Assembly (NCBI RefSeq): GCF_008923365.1
Contig: NZ_WBMR01000048.1
Span: 1-51,907, forward strand
From: Actinomadura montaniterrae
GTDB lineage: Bacteria; Actinomycetota; Actinomycetes; Streptosporangiales; Streptosporangiaceae
Direction of reading: 5' to 3'
Length of the DNA: 51,907 bases
A model generated the notes under the pieces. It was not told the origin of the DNA. It worked only from the letters and a program-made list of their open reading frames with translations, and made no database searches. Below are positions 15,753 to 24,364 of this stretch, one piece after another (the first letter of the stretch is position 1; every line of letters starts with the position of its first letter). The translations under genes were made by a program, and so were the position numbers.

Positions 15753-16760
15753 CTGGCACGACGAGTACAGGACTACGACGAGGACGACGTCCGGGTGCGG
15801 CCCGGGCGCCGCGGGTCGCGGCCGCGGACCCGCCGCCGCCCGGCGCACGACGACGCCTCCGCCGGGTTCGTCACGGCCGTGGACCGCGGCCGGTACCGCT
15901 GCCTGGTGGACGGCGGGACCCGCGGCGAGCGGGCCGTCGTCGCGATGCGCGCCCGCGAGCTCGGCCGCAAGGGCGTGGTGGTCGGCGACCGGGTCGCGCT
16001 GGTCGGGGACGTGTCCGGCGCGCCGGACACGCTCGCCCGGATCGTCCGGGTGGAGCCGCGGGCGTCGTCGCTGCGCCGCACCGCCGACGACACCGACCCG
16101 TTCGAGCGGATCATCGTCGCGAACGCCGACCAGCTGGTGATCGTGACGGCGCTGGCCGACCCGGAGCCGCGGCCCCGGATGATCGACCGGCAGCTCGTCG
16201 CCGGCTACGACGCCGGGATGGACCCGCTGCTGTGCCTCACCAAGGCCGACCTCGCCGACCCGGACGGCCTGGTCGCCGAGTACGCGCCGCTCGGCGTCCC
16301 GTACGTGGTGACGCGGCGCGGCGGCGACCTGGACGAGCTGCGCGGGCACCTGGCCGGCCGGATGAGCGTGCTCGTCGGGCATTCGGGCGTCGGCAAGTCG
16401 ACGCTGGTCAACGCGCTGGTCCCGGACGCGGAGCGGGCCGTCAGCCATGTCAACGCGGTGACCGGGCGGGGGCGGCACACCTCGTCGTCGGCGATCGCGC
16501 TGGAGCTGCCCGGCGGCGACGGCTGGATCATCGACACCCCGGGGGTGCGCAGCTTCGGGCTGGCGCACGTCGAGCCGGAGAACGTGATCAACGCGTTCGA
16601 TGACCTGGCGGAGGGCGCGGCGGAGCGCTGCCCGCCGCTCTGCGACCACCTGCAGGAGTCCTGCGGCCTGGACGGATGGGTCGCGGACGGGCACGCCAGC
16701 CGGGCGCGGCTGGACTCGCTGCGCCGGCTGCTCGCCAGCCGGGAGGGCGAGCCGGAGTAG
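15753..16760 (+). CDS. rsgA: Ribosome small-subunit-dependent GTPase A (RsgA)
   Basis: This circularly permuted GTPase assists late 30S maturation. It has an N-terminal OB-fold region (GFVTAVDRGRYRCLVDGG), G4 TKAD, G1 GHSGVGKSTLVNAL, G3 DTPGV and a C-terminal zinc site (CPPLCDH then C). The conserved actinobacterial opening DYDEDDVRVRP lies upstream of the first standard start (GTG 15795), so that GTG would cut it off. The frame has no ATG, GTG or TTG further up that would include it. CTG at 15753 is preceded by GGAG nine bases upstream and gives an N-terminus LARRVQDYDEDDV. I therefore propose a CTG start, with GTG 15795 as the alternative. Confidence 0.85.
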   Translation: MARRVQDYDEDDVRVRPGRRGSRPRTRRRPAHDDASAGFVTAVDRGRYRCLVDGGTRGERAVVAMRARELGRKGVVVGDRVALVGDVSGAPDTLARIVRVEPRASSLRRTADDTDPFERIIVANADQLVIVTALADPEPRPRMIDRQLVAGYDAGMDPLLCLTKADLADPDGLVAEYAPLGVPYVVTRRGGDLDELRGHLAGRMSVLVGHSGVGKSTLVNALVPDAERAVSHVNAVTGRGRHTSSSAIALELPGGDGWIIDTPGVRSFGLAHVEPENVINAFDDLAEGAAERCPPLCDHLQESCGLDGWVADGHASRARLDSLRRLLASREGEPE

Positions 16761-16825
16761 CCGCCGGCCGCGGCGGATCGGGCGAACCGGGCGAGAACGG
16801 TCCTTCACTCCGGGTGGTACGTCGG

Positions 16826-16838
16826 TATCGTCGCCTGC
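16826..16838 (+). promoter_or_regulatory. Leaderless -10 element of the kinase gene
   Basis: TATCGT at 16826-16831 ends seven bases before the ATG at 16839; no ribosome site is visible. Confidence 0.4.
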
Positions 16839-18467
16839 ATGCCGCGCACGATCGACGAGGGCCGCTACGAGCTCCTGGAGGAGCTCGGCCGCGGCGGGAT
16901 GGGCGTGGTCTGGCGCGCCCGCGACACGGTGCTGCGCCGCGAGGTGGCGATCAAGGAGGTGTCCCCGCCGCGCGGCCTGGACGGGACGCAGGCCGAGCGG
17001 ATGTACGCGCGGACGATGCGGGAGGCGCAGTCGGCGGCGCTGCTCGACCACCCCGGCATCGTGACCGTGCACGACGTCGTCCGGGAGGACGGCCGCCCCT
17101 GGATCGTCATGCGGCTGGTGCGCGCGCCCGCCCTGGACGCGGTGGTCCGGCGGGACGGGCCGCTCGCCCCGGACCGGGTGGCGCGGATCGGGCTGGACCT
17201 GCTGGACGCGCTCCGTGCCGCGCACGCCAAGGGCGTCGTGCACCGCGACGTGAAGCCGGGGAACGTCCTGCTCACCGAGGAGCGGGCGGTGCTCACCGAC
17301 TTCGGCATCGCGACCATCGCCGGGGACGAGACGCTCACCCAGACCGGCGCGATCGTCGGGTCCCCCGCCTACCTGTCGCCGGAGCAGGCCCGCCGGGAGG
17401 ACGCGACTCCGGCGTCCGACCTGTGGTCGCTCGGCGCCACGCTCTACGCGGCGGTCGAGGGCCGCCGCCCGTACGAGCGCCCGGACATCTACGCCCTGAT
17501 GGGCGCGCTGCTCCGGGACGATCCGGACCCGACGCGGCGCGCCGGGGCGCTGGAGCCGGTGCTGCACGGCCTGCTCCGCCGCGACCCGCGCGACCGGCTC
17601 GGCTACGAGGAGGCCGAGCGCCTGCTGCGCGCGGCCGCGGTCCCGCAGGGGGCGCACGGCCCGGAGCCGAGCCTGGAGCCGCGGGGCCTCGACACCACTC
17701 TCGGTCAGGGCGGCGAAGGGACGCAGCCGCCCGGCCCGGCTCCGACGCCCGGGCCGTCGCCGTCACCGCACCCGGCGCCCCCGCGGCCCGCTCCGATGCC
17801 GGTCCCCGGGCAGTCGCCGCACCCGGGCGCGGCGCCGCCGCCCCGGCCGCGGCGGCGGTGGGAGCTGATCGTCCCGGCGGCGATCTTCTCGGTCGCGCTG
17901 GTCGCGGCGGCCGTGGTGTTCGCGGTCTTCGTCAACGGGAGCGGGAACGGCGGCGGCCGGACCGGCACCACTCCCAGCGCCCATCCGTCGCCGAGCGCGG
18001 GGTCCGGCGTCCCGGCGGGCTACCACCGGTACGAGGGGTCGGCGTTCGTGGCGGCCGTGCCCGACGGCTGGAAGGCCGACGGCTCGGGCGACGACGTCAC
18101 CTTCACGGCGCCCGAGCAGGGCGCGACGCGGGGCGTGGCCGTGACGCGGGCGAAGCCCGGCCCGTTCGACACCAGCGACCCCGGGGACGCGCTCGCGGCG
18201 GCGACGAAGGACTTCGGCGACAAGGACTCCGGCTACGCCGGCTACAAGCAGGTGTACTTCCACCGGAAGGTGCCCTACCAGGGCAAGGACGCGGCGGAGA
18301 TCGAGTTCACGTTCGAGAAGAACGGCAAGGACAGCCGGGCGCGGGTGCGCGTCTTCGCGTTCGACGACGCCCTCTACCAGGTGATCCTCGCCGCCGACCA
18401 GGCGCACTGGGACGCGACCGTCCCCGTGTACGAGACGTTCCTGGCCACCTTCCGCTCCTCCGGCTGA
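16839..18467 (+). CDS. Membrane serine/threonine protein kinase (PknB-like)
   Basis: This 542-residue protein has a Hanks-type kinase domain in residues 1-270: glycine loop LGRGGMGVVW, catalytic Lys in VAIKEV, HRDVKPGNVLL, DFGIA, and SPAYLSPEQ. A Pro-rich juxtamembrane linker (~270-345), one membrane helix (~347-368) and an extracytoplasmic domain of ~150 residues follow. The external domain (YEGSAFVAAVPDGW, AEIEFTFEKNGK, YETFLATFR) looks like a stress-protein/PsbP-like surface domain and carries no PASTA repeats. The ligand and substrates are unknown. Confidence 0.9.
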   Translation: MPRTIDEGRYELLEELGRGGMGVVWRARDTVLRREVAIKEVSPPRGLDGTQAERMYARTMREAQSAALLDHPGIVTVHDVVREDGRPWIVMRLVRAPALDAVVRRDGPLAPDRVARIGLDLLDALRAAHAKGVVHRDVKPGNVLLTEERAVLTDFGIATIAGDETLTQTGAIVGSPAYLSPEQARREDATPASDLWSLGATLYAAVEGRRPYERPDIYALMGALLRDDPDPTRRAGALEPVLHGLLRRDPRDRLGYEEAERLLRAAAVPQGAHGPEPSLEPRGLDTTLGQGGEGTQPPGPAPTPGPSPSPHPAPPRPAPMPVPGQSPHPGAAPPPRPRRRWELIVPAAIFSVALVAAAVVFAVFVNGSGNGGGRTGTTPSAHPSPSAGSGVPAGYHRYEGSAFVAAVPDGWKADGSGDDVTFTAPEQGATRGVAVTRAKPGPFDTSDPGDALAAATKDFGDKDSGYAGYKQVYFHRKVPYQGKDAAEIEFTFEKNGKDSRARVRVFAFDDALYQVILAADQAHWDATVPVYETFLATFRSSG

Positions 18468-18495
18468 GAGCCGGCGTCCCCGGTCACCTGCCCGG

Positions 18496-19362
18496 TCACG
18501 CGTCGGCCGAGTGCTCGTCCGGGGCGTCGCCGAACAGGGCGCGGGCCCGCGCCTCCGCCTCGTTCAGGGCCCGGACGTGCTCGGGCGCCAGCTCCTCCAC
18601 GCACCGGGTCATCTCCTCGGTGACGTGGCTGAACGCGCTCTCCTCGGCGGCGCGCAGCGCGGCCCGCACGCTCGCGGACCGGGCACCGAGGGCGGCCCAC
18701 TCCAGCTCCAGCCGCGCGACGGCCTCGTCGAACGCGCGGGCCGTCCCGGCGCCCGCCTCCTTCAGCTCGCCGGGGATCGGGCCGCGCCCCGCCTTGCGGG
18801 CCTGCGCGGACAGGCCGGAGATGCGGCCGGCGAGCGCCAGCCCCTCGCGGGCCAGCGGCAGCACCTCGGTGATCAGGTCGGTGACGGCCCGGGCGAGCTC
18901 CTCGACCCGGGTGAGCAGGGTCCGCGTCGCCTCGTCCAGCGCGGCGGAGGTGCGGGCGGCGACCCGTTCGGCCACGTCCCGGCGGCTGCGGGACAGCACC
19001 GGGACGACGTCGCGGTCGAGCCGGCGGCGCAGCTCCTCCTCGCGGGCGCCGCGCCCGCCGGCGCCGGCGCGCTCCGCCCAGTCCGCCCAGAGCCGTTCGA
19101 GGCGCTCGTCGCCGGACGCGGCGATCTCCGCGGTGATCTCCTCCAGCGCCTCGCCGGCCCGGGCCTTCAGCCGCTCCACCCGCCCGTACAGGGCCTCCCG
19201 CCTGAACGGGTCGTTCAGGTCGTTCAGCTGCGCCTGGAGCCGGCGGGAGACGTCGATGGCGTGCTCGGCCAGGGGGACGAGGCGGTCGGCGAGCTCGTCG
19301 AGCGTCCGCGCGCGGCGCGGGTCGGTGAGCTCGGCGACCCACCCGGGTAGGTCGTGGGCCAT
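18496..19362 (-). CDS. Coiled-coil protein of unknown function
   Basis: This 288-residue hydrophilic, almost entirely helical protein is rich in Ala, Arg, Glu and Leu with heptad-like spacing (for example RLKARAGEALEEITAEIAA). It has no membrane segment, signal peptide or cysteine motif. The start at 19362 (MAHDLPGW) is chosen because the frame above it has no family-like content and the ATG lies at the promoter side of a divergent region. Its 3' end is 29 bases from the convergent kinase gene. I do not recognise a family. Confidence 0.75.
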   Translation of the reverse strand: MAHDLPGWVAELTDPRRARTLDELADRLVPLAEHAIDVSRRLQAQLNDLNDPFRREALYGRVERLKARAGEALEEITAEIAASGDERLERLWADWAERAGAGGRGAREEELRRRLDRDVVPVLSRSRRDVAERVAARTSAALDEATRTLLTRVEELARAVTDLITEVLPLAREGLALAGRISGLSAQARKAGRGPIPGELKEAGAGTARAFDEAVARLELEWAALGARSASVRAALRAAEESAFSHVTEEMTRCVEELAPEHVRALNEAEARARALFGDAPDEHSADA

Positions 19363-19473
19363 GCGCCCATGCTGCCAGGTGCCCGCGCCCCGCACCGGCC
19401 GCCGCGCCCCGCGGGCGGACCGAAAAGCCGTAACGGCCCGGGGTGAGTGTGTCGGTGCGGGCCGTGATCGCGG

Positions 19474-19487
19474 TAGCGTGGCACGCC
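19474..19487 (+). promoter_or_regulatory. Leaderless -10 element of hisN
   Basis: TAGCGT at 19474-19479 ends eight bases before GTG 19488. No ribosome site is present. Confidence 0.35.
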
Positions 19488-20291
19488 GTGGCGGGCTATT
19501 CCGATGACCTGCGTCTCGCGCACGTGCTGGCGGACGGGGCCGACGACATCACGACCAGGCGTTTCCGCGCCCTCGATCTGGACATCGAGACCAAGCCGGA
19601 CCTGACGCCGGTCAGCGACGCCGACCGCAGCGTGGAGGAGCAGATCCGCGGCACGCTGAAGCGGGCCCGGCCGCGGGACGCGGTGCTCGGCGAGGAGTAC
19701 GGCCGGACCGGGTACGGCAACCGGTGCTGGATCATCGACCCGATCGACGCCACGAAGAACTTCGTGCGGGGCGTCCCGGTGTGGGCGACGCTGATCGCGC
19801 TGATGGAGAACGACGAGATCGTGGTCGGGGTGGTGTCGGCGCCGTCGCTGAACCGGCGCTGGTGGGCGGCGCGCGGCGGCGGCTCCTGGACGGGCCGCAG
19901 CCTGACCCGCGCGACCCGGATGACGGTGTCGGCGGTGACGGAGCTGTCGGACGCGTCGCTGTCGTTCTCCAGCCTGAGCGGCTGGGAGGAGCAGGGCCGC
20001 CTCCCCCATTTCCTGGACCTGACGCGGCAGGTGTGGCGGACGCGGGCGTTCGGGGACTTCTGGTCGCACATGATGGTCGCGGAGGGCGCGATCGACATCT
20101 CCACCGAGCCGGAGGTGTCGCTGTGGGACCTCGCCGCCCTCCAGGTGATCGTGGAGGAGGCGGGCGGGATGTTCACCGACCTGTCGGGGGTGCCGGGCCC
20201 GGACGGCGGCAGCGTGGTCTGCACCAACGGCCGGCTGCACGCCGAGGTGCTGCGCACGCTCGGCGGCGGGCAGCTCTCGCTGCGCGTCTGA
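19488..20291 (+). CDS. hisN: Histidinol-phosphatase, inositol-monophosphatase family
   Basis: This protein of about 267 residues matches actinobacterial HisN, which dephosphorylates L-histidinol phosphate in histidine synthesis. Its metal-binding motifs are LGEEYG, IIDPIDATKNFVRG and SLWDLAALQVIVEEAGG. The second motif has Ala where the family usually has Gly (DPIDGT). The start is placed at GTG 19488 (VAGYSDDLRLAHVLADGAD) because HisN proteins begin this way; the frame is open to 19443. The gene is apparently monocistronic and not near other his genes. Confidence 0.85.
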   Translation: MAGYSDDLRLAHVLADGADDITTRRFRALDLDIETKPDLTPVSDADRSVEEQIRGTLKRARPRDAVLGEEYGRTGYGNRCWIIDPIDATKNFVRGVPVWATLIALMENDEIVVGVVSAPSLNRRWWAARGGGSWTGRSLTRATRMTVSAVTELSDASLSFSSLSGWEEQGRLPHFLDLTRQVWRTRAFGDFWSHMMVAEGAIDISTEPEVSLWDLAALQVIVEEAGGMFTDLSGVPGPDGGSVVCTNGRLHAEVLRTLGGGQLSLRV

Positions 20292-20451
20292 CGGCCGGCT
20301 CCTCGCACGCCCGGCGGGTGGCTCAGCGTGTGTGCGGCGGCTCGTCGCGCGTCTGACGGGTGGCTTCGCACCGGACTCGCGACATATCGTGGAACAGCGG
20401 TCGCGGGACGGCCGTTGTAACAGGTGGGCGGCCCGTAAACGGAGGTACCAG

Positions 20452-20643
20452 ATGTCGACCAAGACCAAGGTAGTGATCGGTGGAGTCGTCGTCGGCTTCC
20501 TGACCCTGTTCGTGTTCCCGTGGTGGCTGAGCGCGCTGATCATCCTGGGCGTCCTCGGGGCGCCGCTCGCCGGCTACCTGATGCTCGACCCGTCGCAGCG
20601 CAAGCGCGTCCGCGCGCAGGGCCGCAAGCGCCTGGGCAGCTGA
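20452..20643 (+). CDS. Small two-helix membrane protein
   Basis: This 63-residue protein starts at ATG 20452 with GGAGG six bases upstream. It has two hydrophobic stretches (VVIGGVVVGFLTLFVFPWW and LSALIILGVLGAPLAGYLML) and a basic tail (QRKRVRAQGRKRLGS). It lies between hisN and lhgO in the same direction. No family is recognised. The good ribosome site and clear topology support it as a real gene. Confidence 0.75.
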   Translation: MSTKTKVVIGGVVVGFLTLFVFPWWLSALIILGVLGAPLAGYLMLDPSQRKRVRAQGRKRLGS

Positions 20644-20666
20644 TCCCGGCCCGGCCCCGCACGCCG

Positions 20667-20679
20667 TAGCATTCGCCTC
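20667..20679 (+). promoter_or_regulatory. Leaderless -10 element of lhgO
   Basis: TAGCAT at 20667-20672 ends seven bases before GTG 20680; there is no ribosome site. Confidence 0.4.
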
Positions 20680-21867
20680 GTGGCGGAGATGCGGATCGGT
20701 GTCGTCGGGGCCGGGATCCTGGGGCTGGCCGTCGCGCGGCGGCTGACCGCGACGCGTCCGGACGCGCGCGTGACGGTCCTGGACAAGGAGGCCCGCGTCG
20801 CGGCCCATCAGACGGGCCACAACAGCGGTGTCGCCCACGCGGGCCTCTACTACGCGCCGGGATCGCTCAAGGCGACCCTGTGCCGCCGCGGCATCGGCCT
20901 GCTGAAGGACTACTGCGCGGAGAAGGGCCTGCCGTACGAGGAGTGCGGCAAGGTCGTCGTGGCGCGGGACGCGGGCGAGATCGGCCCGCTGGAGGAGATC
21001 GAGCGCCGCGCCACCGCGAACGGGGTGCCGGGCCTGCGCCGGCTGACCGGCGCGGAACTGCGCGAGATCGAACCGCACGCCGCCGGTGTCGCGGCCCTGC
21101 ACTCGCCGACCACCGCCATCGTCGACTTCCCGGCGGTGGCGCGCGCGTTCGCCGCCGACGTCACCGCCGCCGGCGGCGAGGTGCGGCTGGGCTTCGAGGT
21201 CGTCCGGCTCGGCCGGGCGGGCGACCGGGTCCGGGTCGGCTCACCGGACGAGGAACTGCTCTTCGACCTGCTGATCGTGTGCGCGGGCCTCCAGTCGGAC
21301 CGGGTGGCCCGGCTGGCGGGCGACTCCCCCGAGCCCGCGATCGTCCCGTTCCGCGGCGAGTACTACCGGCTCGTCCCGTCCCGGACGGATCTGGTGCGCG
21401 GGCTGATCTACCCGGTGCCCGACCCGCGGTACCCGTTCCTCGGCGTCCACTTCACCCGCCGCGTGGACGGCGGCGTCGACGTCGGGCCGAACGCCGTCCT
21501 GGCGCTGGCGCGGGAGGGCTACCGGCGCCGCGACGTCCGTCCGGCCGACCTGTGGGAGACGCTGCGCTTCCCCGGCTTCCGGCATCTCGCGCGGCGGCAC
21601 TGGCGGACGGGCGCGAAGGAGCTGTACGGGTCGGCGGTCAAGCGGGCGTTCGTCGCGCAGGCGCGCGGGTTCGTGCCGGAGCTGACCGCGGACGACGTCG
21701 TCGCCGCGCCCGCGGGCGTCCGGGCCCAGGCGGTGGACCCGGACGGCTCGCTGGTCGACGACTTCCGCGTCGGCCGCGTCGGCCCGGTCGTGACGGTCCG
21801 CAACGCCCCGTCCCCGGCCGCGACCTCGTCGCTGGCGATCGCCGAGCACGTCACGGCGCGCCTCTGA
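20680..21867 (+). CDS. lhgO: L-2-hydroxyglutarate oxidase (FAD-dependent)
   Basis: This 395-residue DAO-family flavoprotein begins with the FAD-binding GVVGAGILGLAVARRL and has HQTGHNSGVAHAGLYYAPGS, characteristic of LhgO/L2HGDH. Further family features are FRGEYYRL and the C-terminal VTVRNAPSPAATSSLAIAEH. The family oxidises L-2-hydroxyglutarate to 2-oxoglutarate, removing a side product of central metabolism. It is convergent with the carboxylesterase gene, with only four bases between stop codons. Confidence 0.92.
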   Translation: MAEMRIGVVGAGILGLAVARRLTATRPDARVTVLDKEARVAAHQTGHNSGVAHAGLYYAPGSLKATLCRRGIGLLKDYCAEKGLPYEECGKVVVARDAGEIGPLEEIERRATANGVPGLRRLTGAELREIEPHAAGVAALHSPTTAIVDFPAVARAFAADVTAAGGEVRLGFEVVRLGRAGDRVRVGSPDEELLFDLLIVCAGLQSDRVARLAGDSPEPAIVPFRGEYYRLVPSRTDLVRGLIYPVPDPRYPFLGVHFTRRVDGGVDVGPNAVLALAREGYRRRDVRPADLWETLRFPGFRHLARRHWRTGAKELYGSAVKRAFVAQARGFVPELTADDVVAAPAGVRAQAVDPDGSLVDDFRVGRVGPVVTVRNAPSPAATSSLAIAEHVTARL

Positions 21868-21871
21868 GCGG

Positions 21872-23344
21872 TCAGGCCCAGAGCTCGCGGTCGCCGGCGC
21901 GGGGGTCGTTGACGATCGCGTCGGACGGGTGGCCGAAGAGCTTCACCGGGCGGGTGGACGGCTCGAACCGGTCCCAGCCGGGGTCGCCGTCGACGGCGAA
22001 GGAGACCCAGGCGCGGTGCATGCGGTCGGCGAGGTCCTGCGGCGGGTTCGGGCCGGTGAGGCCCTCGGGCTCGGCGGTGAGGTTGTCGAAGACGAACCCG
22101 AGTTCGAGGGCGTGGCAGGCGCCGAGGTCGTGGTTCGGGGACCGCCAGCCGAACTCGTACATCCAGGTGCCGCCGGTGCCGCCGGACGCGGCGTGCCGTT
22201 CGGCGAGCCGGTTCGCGGGGACCCGGAACAGGCTGTCGGTGATGATCGTCGCCATCAGCTCGCCGGGCGGGACGTCGGGGTGCCGGTCCCGGTAGCCGGC
22301 CGTGACGGCGGGCGGCACGCCCATCCCGGCGGTCGCGGCGAACACCAGGTCGTCGGTGAGGGCGGCGGCGATCCCGGTCGGCATCAGGAACAGCCGGAAC
22401 TCCTCGGAGGTGTAGCCGGTGAGCAGGTCGACGTCGCGTCCGGCGCCGTCGCCGACCGCGTCCTCGGGCCGCCGGGCGAGCAGCTCGCCGTCCAGCACGG
22501 GGGTGAGCGACATGCCGCCGGCGGCGGTGGTGGCGCCCCACCGGCCGGGGTCGGGCAGCGCGGTGACCTCGGCGGCCACGGCGGACTGGATCGGCAGGAT
22601 CGCGGCCGGGTCGAGCGCGGCGAACCCCTCGGCGGTCGGTTCGACGCCGAGCCGCGCGGCCATCTCCTTGGTGACGAGCAGCGCGTCCGCCGGGTCCTGC
22701 GCGATGGAGCCGGCGCCGCTCTGCGCGATCGCGCGGTGGAACAGGCCGAGGTCGAGGGAGAGCAGGGTGCTGACGCTCATCGCGCCGGCGGACTCGCCGA
22801 AGACCGTGACGCGGGCGGGGTCGCCGCCGAACCCGGCGATGTTGTCGCGGACCCATTCCAGCGCGAAGATCTGGTCGAGCAGCCCGCGGTTGGCCGGGGC
22901 ACCCGGAAGGTGCGCGAAGCCCTCGACGCCGAGCCGGTAGTTGACGCTCACGCAGACGACGCCGTCGCGGGCGAAGTTGTGGCCGTTGTAGACGTCGACG
23001 GCGCCGGAGCCGTTGCGGAACGCGCCGCCGTGGATCCAGACCATGACCGGCAGCCCGGAGCCGCCGGGCTCGGGCGTCCAGACGTTGAGGTTGAGGCAGT
23101 CGTCGCCCGGGATGACGGGGTCGGGCAGCAGCCGGTCGTAGGGGCGCGGGTAGCCGGGCTTGGGCGCGGTGGGCCCGTACTCGACGGTGTCGCGGACGCC
23201 GTCCCAGGGCTCGGGCGGCTGCGGCGCCTTGAACCGGTTCGCACCGAACGGCGGCGCCGCGTACGGGATGCCGAGGAAGGCGGTGACGCCGTCCCGGGTG
23301 GTGCCGCGAACCTCGCCGTACGCCGTCCGAACGACCGCCGCCAT
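21872..23344 (-). CDS. Type B carboxylesterase
   Basis: This 490-residue alpha/beta hydrolase has MVWIHGGAFRNGSG (oxyanion region), the nucleophile elbow FGESAGAMSV, and DDCLNLNVWTP, all typical of the carboxylesterase type B/p-nitrobenzyl esterase family. No signal peptide is visible, so it is probably cytoplasmic. It starts at ATG 23344. The natural substrate is unknown. Confidence 0.92.
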   Translation of the reverse strand: MAAVVRTAYGEVRGTTRDGVTAFLGIPYAAPPFGANRFKAPQPPEPWDGVRDTVEYGPTAPKPGYPRPYDRLLPDPVIPGDDCLNLNVWTPEPGGSGLPVMVWIHGGAFRNGSGAVDVYNGHNFARDGVVCVSVNYRLGVEGFAHLPGAPANRGLLDQIFALEWVRDNIAGFGGDPARVTVFGESAGAMSVSTLLSLDLGLFHRAIAQSGAGSIAQDPADALLVTKEMAARLGVEPTAEGFAALDPAAILPIQSAVAAEVTALPDPGRWGATTAAGGMSLTPVLDGELLARRPEDAVGDGAGRDVDLLTGYTSEEFRLFLMPTGIAAALTDDLVFAATAGMGVPPAVTAGYRDRHPDVPPGELMATIITDSLFRVPANRLAERHAASGGTGGTWMYEFGWRSPNHDLGACHALELGFVFDNLTAEPEGLTGPNPPQDLADRMHRAWVSFAVDGDPGWDRFEPSTRPVKLFGHPSDAIVNDPRAGDRELWA

Positions 23345-23607
23345 GCCGCGCCTCCGATTCTAGAACGAAATTCGACAATCAGAGGGTACGGGACGACCCC
23401 CACCGAGGGAACCGCCCTGCGACAAGCACGCTCTTCCCCGGCCACGCCACAACCTGAGCCGTCGCGATCGCGAGCGAAGCCGGATTCGAGCTTGCGAGAA
23501 TCCGATCGCGCAGCGAGGCCCCCAGGGCCGAGCCGGAGCGATGCAGCGATCGCACGCGGTGCCCGTTGAAGGAAGGGCCCCCAGGGCCCGACCGCCGAGG
23601 GCACCGC
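23345..23607. repeat. Intergenic region with nested inverted repeats
   Basis: This 263-base gap between the TetR stop and the esterase start contains CGGATTC (23481-23487) facing GAATCCG (23498-23504), GGTGCCC (23558-23564) facing GGGCACC (23599-23605), and inside the latter GGGCCC-CCA-GGGCCC (23575-23589). The hairpins next to the TetR stop could terminate transcription. No gene is seen. Confidence 0.55.
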
Positions 23608-24261
23608 CTAGGGACGCAGCATGCGGGTGAGGTAGGCGCGGGCGAACGCGCGGATGGCGTCCTCGTCGTCGAGCGCGAGCCCGCCGCCGGGGACCAGCAG
23701 CAGCGACACCGCGACCCGCAGCAGCACCTCCGCGACGGCGTTGTGCTCGTCGGCCCGGTCGGGACGGGCCCGCCGCAGCCGGTCGGCGAGGACGTCGCGG
23801 GCGGCGAGCATCACCGCGCCGCCGTTCATGCTGAGCTGCGGCAGGAACGCCTCCGGCTCGCTCTGCAGGACCCGCGTCATCAGCGGGTGCGTGCGCGCGC
23901 TCTGCAATCCGGCCACGAAGCCCTCGACCACCGCGTCCTCGGGCGACGCGAGGCCCTCCGTCGCCCGGGCGATGCCGGTCAGGAAGCGGCGGCACTCGCG
24001 CAGGATCACCGCCTGGAGCAGCTGCTCCTTGTTGGTGAACCGCCGGTAGATCGTCGTGCGCGCGACGCCGGCGCGCTTGGCGACGTCCTCGACGCTGACC
24101 CGGCGCAGCCCGTAGGTCTCGAACTCGGCCAGCGCGGCGTCCAGGATCCGGGCGTCCAGGTCGTCGCCGTCGGCGGCGGGGTCGGACAGCCGGGCGAGCA
24201 GCCCGCCGTCGCCGCGCTCAGGCGTCCGGGCACCGGTCAGGGAGGTCGCGTCCGTGGTCAT
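23608..24261 (-). CDS. TetR-family regulator
   Basis: This 217-residue protein has an N-terminal helix-turn-helix at about residues 38-85 (ILDAALAEFETYGLRRVSVE, DVAKRAGVARTTIYRRFTNK) preceded by a ~35-residue extension, and a helical ligand-binding domain. It is divergent from the MpaB-like oxygenase gene. A perfect 20-bp palindrome just upstream of its start (24273-24292) is a likely operator. It probably controls itself and the oxygenase, and perhaps the SDR/P450 genes. Confidence 0.9.
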   Translation of the reverse strand: MTTDATSLTGARTPERGDGGLLARLSDPAADGDDLDARILDAALAEFETYGLRRVSVEDVAKRAGVARTTIYRRFTNKEQLLQAVILRECRRFLTGIARATEGLASPEDAVVEGFVAGLQSARTHPLMTRVLQSEPEAFLPQLSMNGGAVMLAARDVLADRLRRARPDRADEHNAVAEVLLRVAVSLLLVPGGGLALDDEDAIRAFARAYLTRMLRP

Positions 24262-24272
24262 GGACGCACCTT

Positions 24273-24292
24273 AACCGGCCCCGGGGCCGGTT
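24273..24292. promoter_or_regulatory. 20-bp perfect palindrome, candidate TetR operator
   Basis: AACCGGCCCCGGGGCCGGTT lies in the divergent region, 12 bases upstream of the tetR start. Its position and symmetry fit a dimeric TetR operator. Being all G/C apart from the ends, it could also be a structural hairpin. Confidence 0.5.
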
Positions 24293-24364
24293 CCGTGACA
24301 TTCTGCGCAACACAGCTACAATTATCGTCGTTCTGTTCCACACTCGTCCCCCTCGGCGGTGCCC

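Noticed and set aside
19224..20543. Reverse-strand frame of 439 codons antisense to hisN
   Set aside because: Shadow of hisN; low-complexity Arg/His/Pro-rich translation without recognisable motifs.
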